Shown here piece by piece: positions 52,757 to 61,174 of a stretch of DNA of 64,000 nucleotides. The notes below the pieces were generated by a model, which saw only the letters and a list, made by a program, of their open reading frames with translations, did no database searches and was not told the DNA's origin. The stretch is taken from positions 434,001-498,000 of the forward strand of contig NZ_CP063832.1 of assembly GCF_023277925.1 (NCBI RefSeq), written 5' to 3'. Within the stretch, counting starts at the first letter, position 1. Every line of letters begins with the position of its first letter. The position numbers and the translations under genes were made by a program. This DNA is from Pseudomonas entomophila. GTDB taxonomy: Bacteria; Pseudomonadota; Gammaproteobacteria; Pseudomonadales; Pseudomonadaceae.

Positions 52757-55132
52757 TTGGTAGAGTACGTAGTTTCCCTCGATAAGCTCGGCGTCCATGA
52801 TGTGGAGCATGTGGGGGGCAAGAACGCATCCCTCGGCGAGATGATCAGTAACCTCGCCGGTGCCGGCGTCTCGGTGCCGGGCGGCTTTGCCACTACGGCC
52901 CAGGCGTACCGCGACTTTCTCGAACAAAGTGGCCTGAACGAGCGCATCCATTCGGCGCTCGACGCGCTGGATGTGGACGATGTCAACGCCCTGGCCAAGA
53001 CCGGCGCGCAGATCCGCCAGTGGGTGATGGAAGCGGAATTCCCGGCTCGCCTGGATTCGGAAATCCGAACCGCCTTCGCGCAGATGTCCAAGGGCAACGA
53101 CAACATGGCTGTGGCCGTGCGTTCCTCTGCCACCGCCGAAGACCTGCCGGATGCCTCCTTCGCCGGCCAGCAGGAGACCTTCCTCAACATCCGTGGCGTC
53201 GACAACGTCATCCGCGCCGCCAAGGAAGTCTTCGCCTCGCTGTTCAACGACCGTGCCATTGCCTACCGCGTGCACCAGGGCTTCGACCACAAGCTGGTCG
53301 CCCTGTCTGCCGGCGTGCAGCGCATGGTCCGCTCCGAAACCGGCACCGCCGGTGTGATGTTCACCCTCGATACCGAATCGGGCTTCCGCGACGTGGTGTT
53401 CATCACCGGCGCCTACGGCCTGGGTGAAACCGTCGTGCAGGGTGCGGTCAACCCCGACGAATTCTATGTCCACAAGCAGACGCTGCAGGCCGGCCGCCCG
53501 GCCATCCTGCGTCGCAACCTGGGCAGCAAGGCGATCAAGATGGTCTACGGCGACGAAGCCAAGGCCGGCCGTTCGGTCAAGACCGTCGAAGTCGACCGTG
53601 CTGATCGCGCGCGCTTCTGCCTGAGCGACGACGAAGTCAACGAACTGGCCAAGCAGGCCATGATCATCGAGCAGCACTACCAGCGCCCGATGGACATCGA
53701 GTGGGCCAAGGACGGTGACGACGGCAAGCTGTACATCGTCCAGGCCCGCCCTGAGACCGTGAAGAGCCGTGCCAGCGCCAATGTCATGGAGCGCTACCTG
53801 CTGAAAGAGAAGGGCACCGTGCTGGTCGAAGGCCGCGCCATCGGCCAGCGCATCGGCGCAGGCAAGGTCCGCGTGATCCACGACGTCTCGGAAATGGACA
53901 AGGTCCAGCCGGGCGACGTGCTGGTCTCGGACATGACCGACCCGGACTGGGAACCGGTGATGAAACGCGCCAGCGCCATCGTCACCAACCGCGGCGGCCG
54001 TACCTGCCACGCGGCGATCATTGCGCGTGAACTGGGCATCCCGGCGGTCGTCGGTTGCGGCAACGCCACCCAGGTGCTGAAAGATGGCCAGGGTGTCACC
54101 GTCTCTTGCGCCGAAGGCGACACCGGCTTCATCTTCGAAGGCGAGCTGGGCTTCGACATCAAGCAGAACTCGGTGGACGCCATGCCCGAGCTGCCGTTCA
54201 AGATCATGATGAACGTCGGCAACCCGGATCGCGCCTTCGACTTCGCCCAGCTGCCTAACGCCGGTGTCGGCTTGGCACGCCTGGAGTTCATCATCAACCG
54301 CATGATCGGCGTGCACCCCAAGGCGCTGCTCAACTACGCCGGCCTGCCGCCGGAACTGAAGGACAGCGTCGACAAGCGTATCGCCGGCTACGACGACCCG
54401 GTTGGCTTCTATGTCGAAAAACTGGTCGAGGGCATCAGCACCCTGGCCGCGGCCTTCTACCCGAAAAAGGTCATCGTGCGCCTGTCGGACTTCAAGTCCA
54501 ACGAGTACGCCAACCTGATCGGCGGCAAGCTGTACGAGCCGGAAGAAGAGAACCCGATGCTGGGCTTCCGTGGCGCCTCGCGCTACATCAGCGAATCGTT
54601 CCGTGACTGCTTCGAGCTCGAGTGCCGCGCGCTCAAGCGCGTGCGCAATGACATGGGCCTGACCAACGTCGAGATCATGGTGCCGTTCGTGCGCACCCTG
54701 GGCGAGGCCAGCCAGGTCGTCGACCTGCTCGCCGAGAACGGCCTGGCCCGTGGCGACAACGGTCTGCGCGTGATCATGATGTGCGAGCTGCCGTCCAACG
54801 CGCTGCTGGCCGACGAGTTCCTCGAATACTTCGACGGCTTCTCCATCGGCTCCAACGACCTCACTCAGCTGACGCTGGGCCTGGACCGTGACTCCGGTAT
54901 CATCGCCCACCTGTTCGACGAGCGTAACCCGGCTGTGAAGAAGCTGCTGGCCAACGCCATCCAGGCGTGCAACAAGGCCGGCAAGTACATCGGCATCTGC
55001 GGCCAGGGCCCGTCGGACCACCCGGACCTCGCCAAATGGCTGATGGAGCAGGGTATCGAGAGCGTGTCGCTGAACCCGGACTCGGTGCTCGAAACCTGGT
55101 TCTTCCTGGCCGAAGGCCAGGGCGCGGCCTGA
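52757..55132 (+). CDS. ppsA: Phosphoenolpyruvate synthase
   Basis: A 791-aa enzyme that turns pyruvate and ATP into PEP, AMP and phosphate in gluconeogenesis. Domains: N-terminal ATP-grasp (~15-340), the phosphohistidine swivel domain with catalytic His in [13 protein letters not shown] (near residue 421; the neighbouring Thr is the PpsR target), and the C-terminal PEP/pyruvate barrel with CELPSN and IGSNDLTQL near residues 676-705. The start is TTG 52757 (TTG GTA GAG TAC), after GTGGAGAG; the frame reaches further upstream but the family begins at [10 protein letters not shown]. Divergent from its regulator ppsR. Confidence 0.96.
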   Translation: MVEYVVSLDKLGVHDVEHVGGKNASLGEMISNLAGAGVSVPGGFATTAQAYRDFLEQSGLNERIHSALDALDVDDVNALAKTGAQIRQWVMEAEFPARLDSEIRTAFAQMSKGNDNMAVAVRSSATAEDLPDASFAGQQETFLNIRGVDNVIRAAKEVFASLFNDRAIAYRVHQGFDHKLVALSAGVQRMVRSETGTAGVMFTLDTESGFRDVVFITGAYGLGETVVQGAVNPDEFYVHKQTLQAGRPAILRRNLGSKAIKMVYGDEAKAGRSVKTVEVDRADRARFCLSDDEVNELAKQAMIIEQHYQRPMDIEWAKDGDDGKLYIVQARPETVKSRASANVMERYLLKEKGTVLVEGRAIGQRIGAGKVRVIHDVSEMDKVQPGDVLVSDMTDPDWEPVMKRASAIVTNRGGRTCHAAIIARELGIPAVVGCGNATQVLKDGQGVTVSCAEGDTGFIFEGELGFDIKQNSVDAMPELPFKIMMNVGNPDRAFDFAQLPNAGVGLARLEFIINRMIGVHPKALLNYAGLPPELKDSVDKRIAGYDDPVGFYVEKLVEGISTLAAAFYPKKVIVRLSDFKSNEYANLIGGKLYEPEEENPMLGFRGASRYISESFRDCFELECRALKRVRNDMGLTNVEIMVPFVRTLGEASQVVDLLAENGLARGDNGLRVIMMCELPSNALLADEFLEYFDGFSIGSNDLTQLTLGLDRDSGIIAHLFDERNPAVKKLLANAIQACNKAGKYIGICGQGPSDHPDLAKWLMEQGIESVSLNPDSVLETWFFLAEGQGAA

Positions 55133-55174
55133 TGCAATACCTGCGGGGGCGCCGCTGCGCTCCTGCATGAAACC

Positions 55175-55262
55175 TGTGGGAGCGGGCTTGCCCCGCGATA
55201 GCGCCAGCCAGGACAGCACTGTCCGTCGGCCTGGTTCAATCGCGGGGCAAGCCCGCTCCCAC
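55175..55262. repeat. Inverted repeat, GGGAGCGGGCTTGCCCCGCGA type
   Basis: TGTGGGAGCGGGCTTGCCCC and GGGGCAAGCCCGCTCCCAC enclose about 45 bp. Same class as the repeat after pepN at 20431-20493, but with a longer centre. Confidence 0.85.
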
Positions 55263-55291
55263 GTTCATGTCCTTAGTTTGTTCGTGAAACC

Positions 55292-56290
55292 ATGCAAAGC
55301 AGCAGCACCCTTTTCCCCGTCGCGTTGCTCAGTGCCGAGCGCCGCGGCGACCTCAGCGAAGACGTCTATCGGATCAAGGCCGGTAACAGCCCGGACCCGA
55401 GCGTCGAACTGGCAGTCACCCGTCTGGGGCTGGCTGATCAACGGCGCGCCCAGGGTGTGCCGGTCATTCTGCTGCACGGCAGTTTTTCCAACCGACGGTT
55501 CTGGTTCTCGCCCAAGGGCGTCGGTTTGGGCGCCTTCCTCGCGCGCGCCGGTTTCGACGTGTGGGTCCCGGAAATGCGCGGCCACGGCCTGTCGCCACGC
55601 AATCGCGACTGGCGCCACAACCGGGTGGCGGACTACGCCCGCTACGACTTGCCGGTGATCGGCGCGTTCGTTCATGAACAGACCGGCCAGGCGCCGCACT
55701 GGGTGGGGCACTCGCTGGGCGGTACCACCCTGGCCGCCGCTCTGGGGAGTGGATACCTGGAGGCCGGGCTGGTGGCCAGCGCGGCGTTCTTCGGGACCCA
55801 GGTCAGCCGGATCTACTGGCCGTTGAAGGTGCCACCGGTGGAGTGGGGCGCGCGCCTGCTGATCAAGCGTTTTGCGCAGATATCCGGCTCGCGCCTCAAG
55901 CGCGGCCCGGAAGACGAGCCTATCGGGCTGGCCCTGGAAAGCCTGCGCTGGAATGGCCTGTTCGGGCGCTTTGGTGACAAGGAGCAGGACTGGTGGGCGG
56001 GGCTGGCGGACGTCGAATTGCCAGTGCTGGCGGTGGCGGGTGCGGCGGACTTCCAGGACCCTGTATGGGCCTGCCGCAAGCTGTTCGAGCAGTTCGGCGG
56101 CGACAGCAAGCAGTTCCTGCGCCTGGGGCGCGAGGAGGGCTTCGAGGCCTTCGGGCATGTCGACATGCTGGTCAGCAAGGCGGCGCAGGCGCAGGTGTGG
56201 CCGCTGGTGGAGCGCTGGTTGAGGGATCCGCTGGTAGCGGTGCATGCCTCGACGGTGGCGGCTGAGCCGGTACCGGCAGCAGCAAACTGA
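55292..56290 (+). CDS. Alpha/beta fold hydrolase
   Basis: A 332-aa alpha/beta hydrolase. The oxyanion region LLHGSFSNRRFW is near residue 60, the nucleophile Ser in WVGHSLGGTT near 142, a likely acid Asp in AGAADFQDP near 250, and the His in FGHVDMLVS near 289, so the triad looks complete. Substrate not predictable. It lies between ppsA and rraA, on the same strand, and has its own gap after the inverted repeat, so it is probably transcribed separately. Confidence 0.87.
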   Translation: MQSSSTLFPVALLSAERRGDLSEDVYRIKAGNSPDPSVELAVTRLGLADQRRAQGVPVILLHGSFSNRRFWFSPKGVGLGAFLARAGFDVWVPEMRGHGLSPRNRDWRHNRVADYARYDLPVIGAFVHEQTGQAPHWVGHSLGGTTLAAALGSGYLEAGLVASAAFFGTQVSRIYWPLKVPPVEWGARLLIKRFAQISGSRLKRGPEDEPIGLALESLRWNGLFGRFGDKEQDWWAGLADVELPVLAVAGAADFQDPVWACRKLFEQFGGDSKQFLRLGREEGFEAFGHVDMLVSKAAQAQVWPLVERWLRDPLVAVHASTVAAEPVPAAAN

Positions 56291-56376
56291 CTGACCGGTC
56301 CCGGATGACTGCCATGCCGTCCAAGGTGTAGCCTTGAGGCCACCTTCGCTTTCGTTGTGACTGACAGGAGTTTCCC

Positions 56377-56868
56377 ATGCAGCATTACGTAACGCCCGAC
56401 CTGTGCGACGCCTACCCGGACCTGGTCCAGGTGCTCGAACCCATGTTCAGCAATTTCGGTGGCCGCGACTCGTTCGGTGGCCAGATCGTCACCATCAAGT
56501 GTTTCGAGGACAACTCGCTGGTCAAGGAGCAAGTCGACCTCGATGGCAAGGGCAAGGTCCTGGTGGTCGATGGCGGCGGCTCGCTGCGCCGCGCGCTGCT
56601 GGGTGACATGCTCGCCGAGAAGGCCGCGAAGAACGGCTGGGAAGGCCTGGTGATCTACGGCTGCGTGCGTGACGTCGATGTGCTGGTGCAGACCGACGTC
56701 GGCGTGCAGGCCCTGGCCAGCCACCCGATGAAGACCGACAAGCGCGGCATCGGCGACCTCAACGTCGTGGTCACGTTTGCCGGCGTGACCTTCCGTCCGG
56801 GTGAGTACGTGTACGCCGACAACAATGGCGTGATCGTCTCGCCAAGCCCGCTGAAGATGCCGGAGTGA
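56377..56868 (+). CDS. rraA: Regulator of ribonuclease E activity A
   Basis: A 163-aa RraA-family trimeric protein. E. coli RraA binds RNase E and inhibits it; many homologues are also aldolases (HMG/CHA type). The glycine-rich [21 protein letters not shown] (near 65-85) and [10 protein letters not shown] (near 93-102) segments are diagnostic. ACAGGAG precedes the ATG. cmaX starts 27 bp later, so they could be co-transcribed. RNase E control is the family's name; an aldolase activity can also be kept. Confidence 0.93.
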   Translation: MQHYVTPDLCDAYPDLVQVLEPMFSNFGGRDSFGGQIVTIKCFEDNSLVKEQVDLDGKGKVLVVDGGGSLRRALLGDMLAEKAAKNGWEGLVIYGCVRDVDVLVQTDVGVQALASHPMKTDKRGIGDLNVVVTFAGVTFRPGEYVYADNNGVIVSPSPLKMPE

Positions 56869-56895
56869 CGCGCCGCGGGCGCTGATGGAGCATTG

Positions 56896-57891
56896 ATGTT
56901 CGAGGAAGACAACGCGCAGTGGGGCCTGGTGCATGCCCTGGTGCTCGATGGCAAGGGTGGCGCGCGTTCGATCGCCCGGACCGAGCTGGACGATCTGCAG
57001 TTGAATGCTCAGGAGAGCCTGTGGCTGCATTGGGATCGCAGCCACCCGCAGACCCGCACCTGGCTGCAGCAGGACAGTGGCCTGAGCGAATTCGCCTGCG
57101 ACCTGCTGCTGGAAGAGAATACCCGCCCACGCCTGTTGCAACTGGCCAACGAGCAGATGCTTCTGTTTTTGCGCGGCGTCAATCTCAACCCGGGCGCGGA
57201 GCCTGAAGACATGGTGTCGGTGCGCATCTTCGCCGAAGCGCGCCGGGTCATCTCGTTGCGCCTGCGCCCTTTGCGCGCCAGTGACGAAGTTCTCCAACAG
57301 CTGGACGAGGGCAGGGGGCCGAAATCGGCCTCTGAACTGCTTCTGCTGATGGGTGAACTGCTCACGGAAAAGGTCCAAGCGCTGGTCAGCGACCTGTCGG
57401 AGGCCGTCGATCTCGAGGAAGAGAAGGTGGAATCCGACGAACGGTATGCGCCAGAGCAGGGCAGCCTGCAGCAGACCCGCCGTCGTGCCGCCGGCCTGCG
57501 TCGTTTTCTTGCCCCGCAACGGGACATCTACGCCCAGTTGTCGCGCAACAAGTGCAGCTGGTTCGCCGACCCTGACGCAGACTACTGGAACGAGTTGAAC
57601 AACAGCCTGATCCGTTATCTGGAAGAGCTGGAGCTGGCCCGCGAGCGCGCGGCTCTGGTGCTGGAGAGCGAGGACCGACGGCGCAGCGAGCGGATGAACC
57701 GGACCATGTATCGCTTTGGCATCATCACCTGCATCTTCCTGCCCATGAGTTTCGTCACCGGGCTGTTGGGTATCAACGTCGGCGGTATTCCGGGCTCCAA
57801 CAGCCCCTACGGCTTCCTGTTCGCCAGCCTGATCGTACTGGGGTTGGCGGTGGGGCAGTGGCTGTTGTTCCGGCGGCTGAGGTGGGTGTGA
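56896..57891 (+). CDS. cmaX: CorA/ZntB family divalent cation transporter
   Basis: A 331-aa CorA-superfamily channel with a long cytosolic N-terminal domain and two C-terminal helices (~270-290, ~305-325). The signature between them is LLGINVGGIPG: GIN instead of the GMN of CorA, as in ZntB. This is the CmaX protein of the cmaX-crfX-cmpX-sigX-oprF locus. ATG 56896 has TGGAG seven bases upstream; the TTG before it is not needed. Metal specificity (Zn, Mg) is not settled by sequence. Confidence 0.9.
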   Translation: MFEEDNAQWGLVHALVLDGKGGARSIARTELDDLQLNAQESLWLHWDRSHPQTRTWLQQDSGLSEFACDLLLEENTRPRLLQLANEQMLLFLRGVNLNPGAEPEDMVSVRIFAEARRVISLRLRPLRASDEVLQQLDEGRGPKSASELLLLMGELLTEKVQALVSDLSEAVDLEEEKVESDERYAPEQGSLQQTRRRAAGLRRFLAPQRDIYAQLSRNKCSWFADPDADYWNELNNSLIRYLEELELARERAALVLESEDRRRSERMNRTMYRFGIITCIFLPMSFVTGLLGINVGGIPGSNSPYGFLFASLIVLGLAVGQWLLFRRLRWV

Positions 57892-58008
57892 TGCGTTCCA
57901 TTGTGGTGCAAGTCGGGTGCAATTTTCATTTTGAAACATTCGTCCCACATTCATGTGTGACCCATCGGGCGGCGCCCTCGTCTTTGACTCACATTGCGCG
58001 AGGTGCCC

Positions 58009-58272
58009 ATGCACGATCCGTTTGAAGAATCCCTGCGCGACCTGCTCAAGGCGTCGCCGTCCGGCCAGGACCGTGACGATGCCGCCTGCCTGGGTCGCGT
58101 GCTCAAGACCGCCAACCGCCAGGTTGGCGCGGGCGATCTGTTCAGCTTGCTTGGCCGCTGGAGCCAGGCGCTGCTGATCGCCGTGAACAATGGCTCGGCG
58201 CATGTCGCGCCGGTCCGTCGCAACTCTACCCGCAACGCTGCCGCTGGCAGGCACGCAGATAAGGCCGATTGA
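58009..58272 (+). CDS. crfX: CrfX protein
   Basis: A small 87-aa protein beginning MHDPFEESLRDLLKAS, the hallmark of CrfX in the cmaX-crfX-cmpX locus. No enzymatic motif; a helical central part (VGAGDLFSLLGRWSQALLIAV) may touch the membrane. GAGGTG lies just before the ATG. The 117-bp gap from cmaX, with an AT-rich segment and GAAACA-N17-TGTGA at 57933-57960, is a plausible place for an ECF-type (AlgU or SigX) promoter, which I cannot prove. cmpX starts 2 bp after its stop. Confidence 0.9.
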   Translation: MHDPFEESLRDLLKASPSGQDRDDAACLGRVLKTANRQVGAGDLFSLLGRWSQALLIAVNNGSAHVAPVRRNSTRNAAAGRHADKAD

Positions 58273-58274
58273 AT

Positions 58275-59099
58275 ATGGAACTCGATCTCTGGACCCAGAG
58301 CCTGGTCACCGCCATGACCGCCCTTTGGACCAAGGTGGCGAACTTCATCCCCAACCTGTTCGGCGCACTGGTCGTGGTGCTGCTTGGTTTCGTCGTGGCC
58401 AAGCTGCTCGACACCTTGCTCTCCAAGTTGCTCGCCAAGTTCGGCCTCGACCGCCTGATGAGCGGCACCGGGTTGACCAAGATGCTGGCCCGGGTCGGCA
58501 TCCAGGTGCCGATCTCGACGCTGATCGGCAAGATCGTCTACTGGTTCGTGTTGCTGATCTTCCTGGTTTCGGCCGCTGAATCGCTTGGGCTCGAGCGGGT
58601 CTCGGCAACCCTCGACATGCTCGCCCTGTACCTGCCCAAAGTGTTCGGCGCGGCACTGGTGATGCTGGCCGGTGTGCTGCTGGCGCAACTGGCCAACGGC
58701 CTGGTGCGTGGCGCCGCCGAGGGTATCGGCCTGGAGTACGCCGCGGGCGTCGGGCGTATCGTCCAGGGCCTGGTGATCATCATCAGTATCTCAGTGGCCA
58801 TCAGCCAGCTCGAGGTCAAGACCGACCTGCTGAACCACGTGATCGTCATCGGTTTGATTACCGTTGGTCTGGCAGTTGCGCTGGCGATGGGCCTGGGCAG
58901 CCGTGAAATCGCCGGGCAAATCCTGGCCGGAATCTATGTGCGTGAGCTGTTCCAGGTAGGCCAGCAGGTGCGTATTGGCGAGGTCGAAGGGCATATCGAG
59001 GAGATCGGTACGGTCAAGACGACGCTGCTCACGGATGATGGCGAATTAGTGTCGTTTTCCAATCGCGTGCTGCTCGAGCAGCGTGTGAATAGCCGCTAA
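58275..59099 (+). CDS. cmpX: CmpX, MscS-like mechanosensitive channel protein
   Basis: A 274-aa inner-membrane protein with about four or five helices (~25-50, ~75-100, ~115-140, ~155-180, ~185-205) and a C-terminal MscS-type beta domain (~215-265, ELFQVGQQVRIGEVEGHIEEIG). In other pseudomonads CmpX affects SigX activity and membrane properties. The start at ATG 58275 lies 2 bp after crfX, so both are translated from one mRNA. sigX follows after 89 bp. Confidence 0.92.
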   Translation: MELDLWTQSLVTAMTALWTKVANFIPNLFGALVVVLLGFVVAKLLDTLLSKLLAKFGLDRLMSGTGLTKMLARVGIQVPISTLIGKIVYWFVLLIFLVSAAESLGLERVSATLDMLALYLPKVFGAALVMLAGVLLAQLANGLVRGAAEGIGLEYAAGVGRIVQGLVIIISISVAISQLEVKTDLLNHVIVIGLITVGLAVALAMGLGSREIAGQILAGIYVRELFQVGQQVRIGEVEGHIEEIGTVKTTLLTDDGELVSFSNRVLLEQRVNSR

Positions 59100-59135
59100 C
59101 CGCACAAAAGCTGTTAATGTATGCCGCCGCGAAAT

Positions 59136-59151
59136 CGGCCCACGTGGGCCG
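59136..59151. promoter_or_regulatory. 16-bp perfect palindrome in the sigX leader
   Basis: CGGCCCACGTGGGCCG, 38 bp upstream of the sigX start, with GCCGC and GCGGC flanking it. It could form a strong hairpin in the sigX leader, or end crfX-cmpX transcripts in part; no T run follows. Possibly a regulator site. Confidence 0.5.
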
Positions 59152-59188
59152 AGCGGCGACATTGACCTGACTGTCGGCCAGATTCGTT

Positions 59189-59779
59189 TTGAATAAAGTT
59201 CATTCGCCGCCCATGCGCTATGACCCCCGGGAGCTCACCGACGAGGAGTTGGTGGCGCGTTCGCATGAGGAGCTGTTTCACGTTACCCGCGCCTATGAAG
59301 AGCTCATGCGGCGCTACCAGCGGACGCTGTTCAACGTCTGCGCACGCTACCTGGGGAACGATCGGGATGCCGACGATGTCTGTCAGGAGGTGATGTTGAA
59401 GGTGCTGTACGGGCTGAAGAACTTCGAGGGTAAATCGAAGTTCAAGACCTGGCTCTACAGCATCACTTACAACGAATGCATCACCCAGTACCGCAAGGAG
59501 CGTCGCAAACGAAGGCTGATGGATGCCCTGAGCCTGGACCCTGTCGAAGAGGCGTCCGAGGACACGGCACCGAAGCCTGAAGAGAAGGGCGGGCTGGATA
59601 AATGGCTGGTGCATGTGAACCCGATCGACCGGGAAATCCTGGTGCTGCGATTTGTCGCAGAGCTGGAATTCCAGGAGATCGCGGACATCATGCACATGGG
59701 CCTGAGCGCCACGAAAATGCGCTACAAGCGCGCGCTCGACAAGCTTAGAGAGAAATTTGCAGGCCTGGCTGAAACTTAG
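59189..59779 (+). CDS. sigX: ECF sigma factor SigX
   Basis: A 196-aa ECF sigma factor that directs oprF and lipid- and envelope-related genes. Region 2 includes NVCARYLGNDRDADDVCQEV (residues ~48-67) and FKTWLYSITYNECI; region 4 has the helix-turn-helix FQEIADIMHMGLSATKMRYKRAL near 163-185. The start is TTG 59189 (TTG AAT AAA), giving MNKVHS and the exact SigX family length; an ATG 24 bases later is the option. No anti-sigma gene is adjacent, as usual for SigX; CmpX and CmaX may feed signals to it. oprF follows after 110 bp. Confidence 0.95.
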   Translation: MNKVHSPPMRYDPRELTDEELVARSHEELFHVTRAYEELMRRYQRTLFNVCARYLGNDRDADDVCQEVMLKVLYGLKNFEGKSKFKTWLYSITYNECITQYRKERRKRRLMDALSLDPVEEASEDTAPKPEEKGGLDKWLVHVNPIDREILVLRFVAELEFQEIADIMHMGLSATKMRYKRALDKLREKFAGLAET

Positions 59780-59889
59780 TCGGCTGCAAATACCTCTAAC
59801 CAACCGGCAAGTTCTGCTAGACTAGCCGTCGAGTTGTCCCCCGGATGTTGGTGGGACTGCTTAACTATCACCAGATGGGGATTTAACGG

Positions 59890-60930
59890 ATGAAATTGAA
59901 AAACACCTTGGGCTTGGCCATTGGTACTCTCGTAGCCGCTACTTCGCTCGGTGCTCTGGCACAGGGCCAAGGCGCGGTCGAAATCGAAGGCAACGTCACC
60001 AAGCAGTTCTACGATAGCGAGCGCAACTTCAAGAACGACGGCACCAACCCTGGTGTTCGCCTCGGTTACTTCCTGACCGACGACGTCTCCCTTGACCTGG
60101 GCTACAACGAAACTCACAACGCGCGTGGCGAAGTCTTCAACAAAGACATCAAAGGCTCGAAAACCAAGCTGGACGCCACCTACCACTTCGGTACCGTCGG
60201 CGATGCACTGCGTCCGTACGTTTCCGCTGGTTTCGCTCACGAGAGCCTGGGCCAGGCCACTCGCAGTGGCCGTGACCACTCCACCTTCGCCAACGTTGGC
60301 GCTGGCGCCAAGTGGTACATCACCGACATGTTCTTCGCCCGTGCCGGCGTCGAAGCCATGTACAACATCGACAACGGCAACACCGAGTGGGGTCCGACCG
60401 TTGGTCTGGGTCTGAACTTCGGTGGCAGCGGTGGCCAGAAAGCCGCTCCTGCGCCGGCTCCAGTTGCCGAAGTCTGCTCCGACAGCGACAACGACGGCGT
60501 CTGCGACAACGTCGACAAGTGCCCTGACACCCCAGCCAACGTTACCGTTGACGCTGATGGCTGCCCGGCTGTTGCCGAAGTCGTTCGCGTTGAGCTGGAC
60601 GTCAAGTTCGACTTCGACAAGTCGGTCGTCAAGCCAAACAGCTACGGCGACATCAAGAACCTGGCTGACTTCATGAAGCAGTACCCACAGACCACCACCA
60701 CCGTGGAAGGTCACACTGACTCCGTCGGCCCAGACGCTTACAACCAGAAGCTGTCCGAGCGTCGTGCCAACGCTGTCAAGCAGGTCCTGACCCAGCAGTA
60801 CGGCGTAGAATCGAGCCGTGTTAGCTCGGTTGGCTACGGTGAGACCCGTCCGGTCGCCGACAACGCCACCGAAGCTGGCCGCGCCGTCAACCGTCGCGTA
60901 GAAGCTCAGGTAGAAGCCCAGGCCAAGTAA
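59890..60930 (+). CDS. oprF: Major outer-membrane porin OprF
   Basis: A 346-aa outer-membrane protein with a signal peptide (cleaved near residue 24, LGALA-Q), an eight-stranded N-terminal barrel (~25-175), an Ala/Pro linker, a Cys-containing calcium-type loop (CSDSDNDGVCDNVDKCPDTP, four Cys with the later DGCP), and a C-terminal OmpA peptidoglycan-binding domain (~230-340: KFDFDK, VEGHTDSVG, LSERRANAVK). It links envelope and cell wall and gives slow porin activity. The 110 bp upstream should hold sigma-70 and SigX promoters; CGTC at 59827-59830 may be part of an ECF -10, not proven. Codon use here is strongly biased, as in highly expressed genes. Confidence 0.97.
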   Translation: MKLKNTLGLAIGTLVAATSLGALAQGQGAVEIEGNVTKQFYDSERNFKNDGTNPGVRLGYFLTDDVSLDLGYNETHNARGEVFNKDIKGSKTKLDATYHFGTVGDALRPYVSAGFAHESLGQATRSGRDHSTFANVGAGAKWYITDMFFARAGVEAMYNIDNGNTEWGPTVGLGLNFGGSGGQKAAPAPAPVAEVCSDSDNDGVCDNVDKCPDTPANVTVDADGCPAVAEVVRVELDVKFDFDKSVVKPNSYGDIKNLADFMKQYPQTTTTVEGHTDSVGPDAYNQKLSERRANAVKQVLTQQYGVESSRVSSVGYGETRPVADNATEAGRAVNRRVEAQVEAQAK

Positions 60931-60948
60931 TTGGTTTGACGCTTCACG

Positions 60949-60976
60949 AAAAACCCGGCCTTGGCCGGGTTTTTCT
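60949..60976 (+). terminator. Rho-independent terminator of oprF
   Basis: Stem AAAAACCCGGCC (60949-60960) pairs with GGCCGGGTTTTT (60963-60974) and a T tail, 18 bp after the oprF stop. Confidence 0.92.
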
Positions 60977-61048
60977 TTGCCTGGCGTTCAAGGGCGCCAG
61001 ATCGCCCGGCCCCTTGTGCTGCGCTGGCGCGCGGGGAACAGGGTTATC

Positions 61049-61134
61049 TGTAGGGGCAGCTTCAGCCGCGAAGCAGGTAGCGCGGTGCCTGCTACCCGCT
61101 TCGCGGGTGATCGCGGCTAAAGCCGCTCCTGCAG
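61049..61134. repeat. REP-type inverted repeat
   Basis: TGTAGGGGCAGCTTCAGCCG and CGGCTAAAGCCGCTCCTGCA with an inner CCCGCTTCGCGGG hairpin. It lies between oprF and the convergent kinase/phosphatase gene. Confidence 0.85.
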
Positions 61135-61174
61135 GTGGCACGCCAAATCAATGGGCTATGAGAGCCGCCTTGGT

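Noticed and set aside
52658..55219. An 853-codon minus-strand frame opposite ppsA
   Set aside because: Shadow frame; ppsA has all catalytic motifs.
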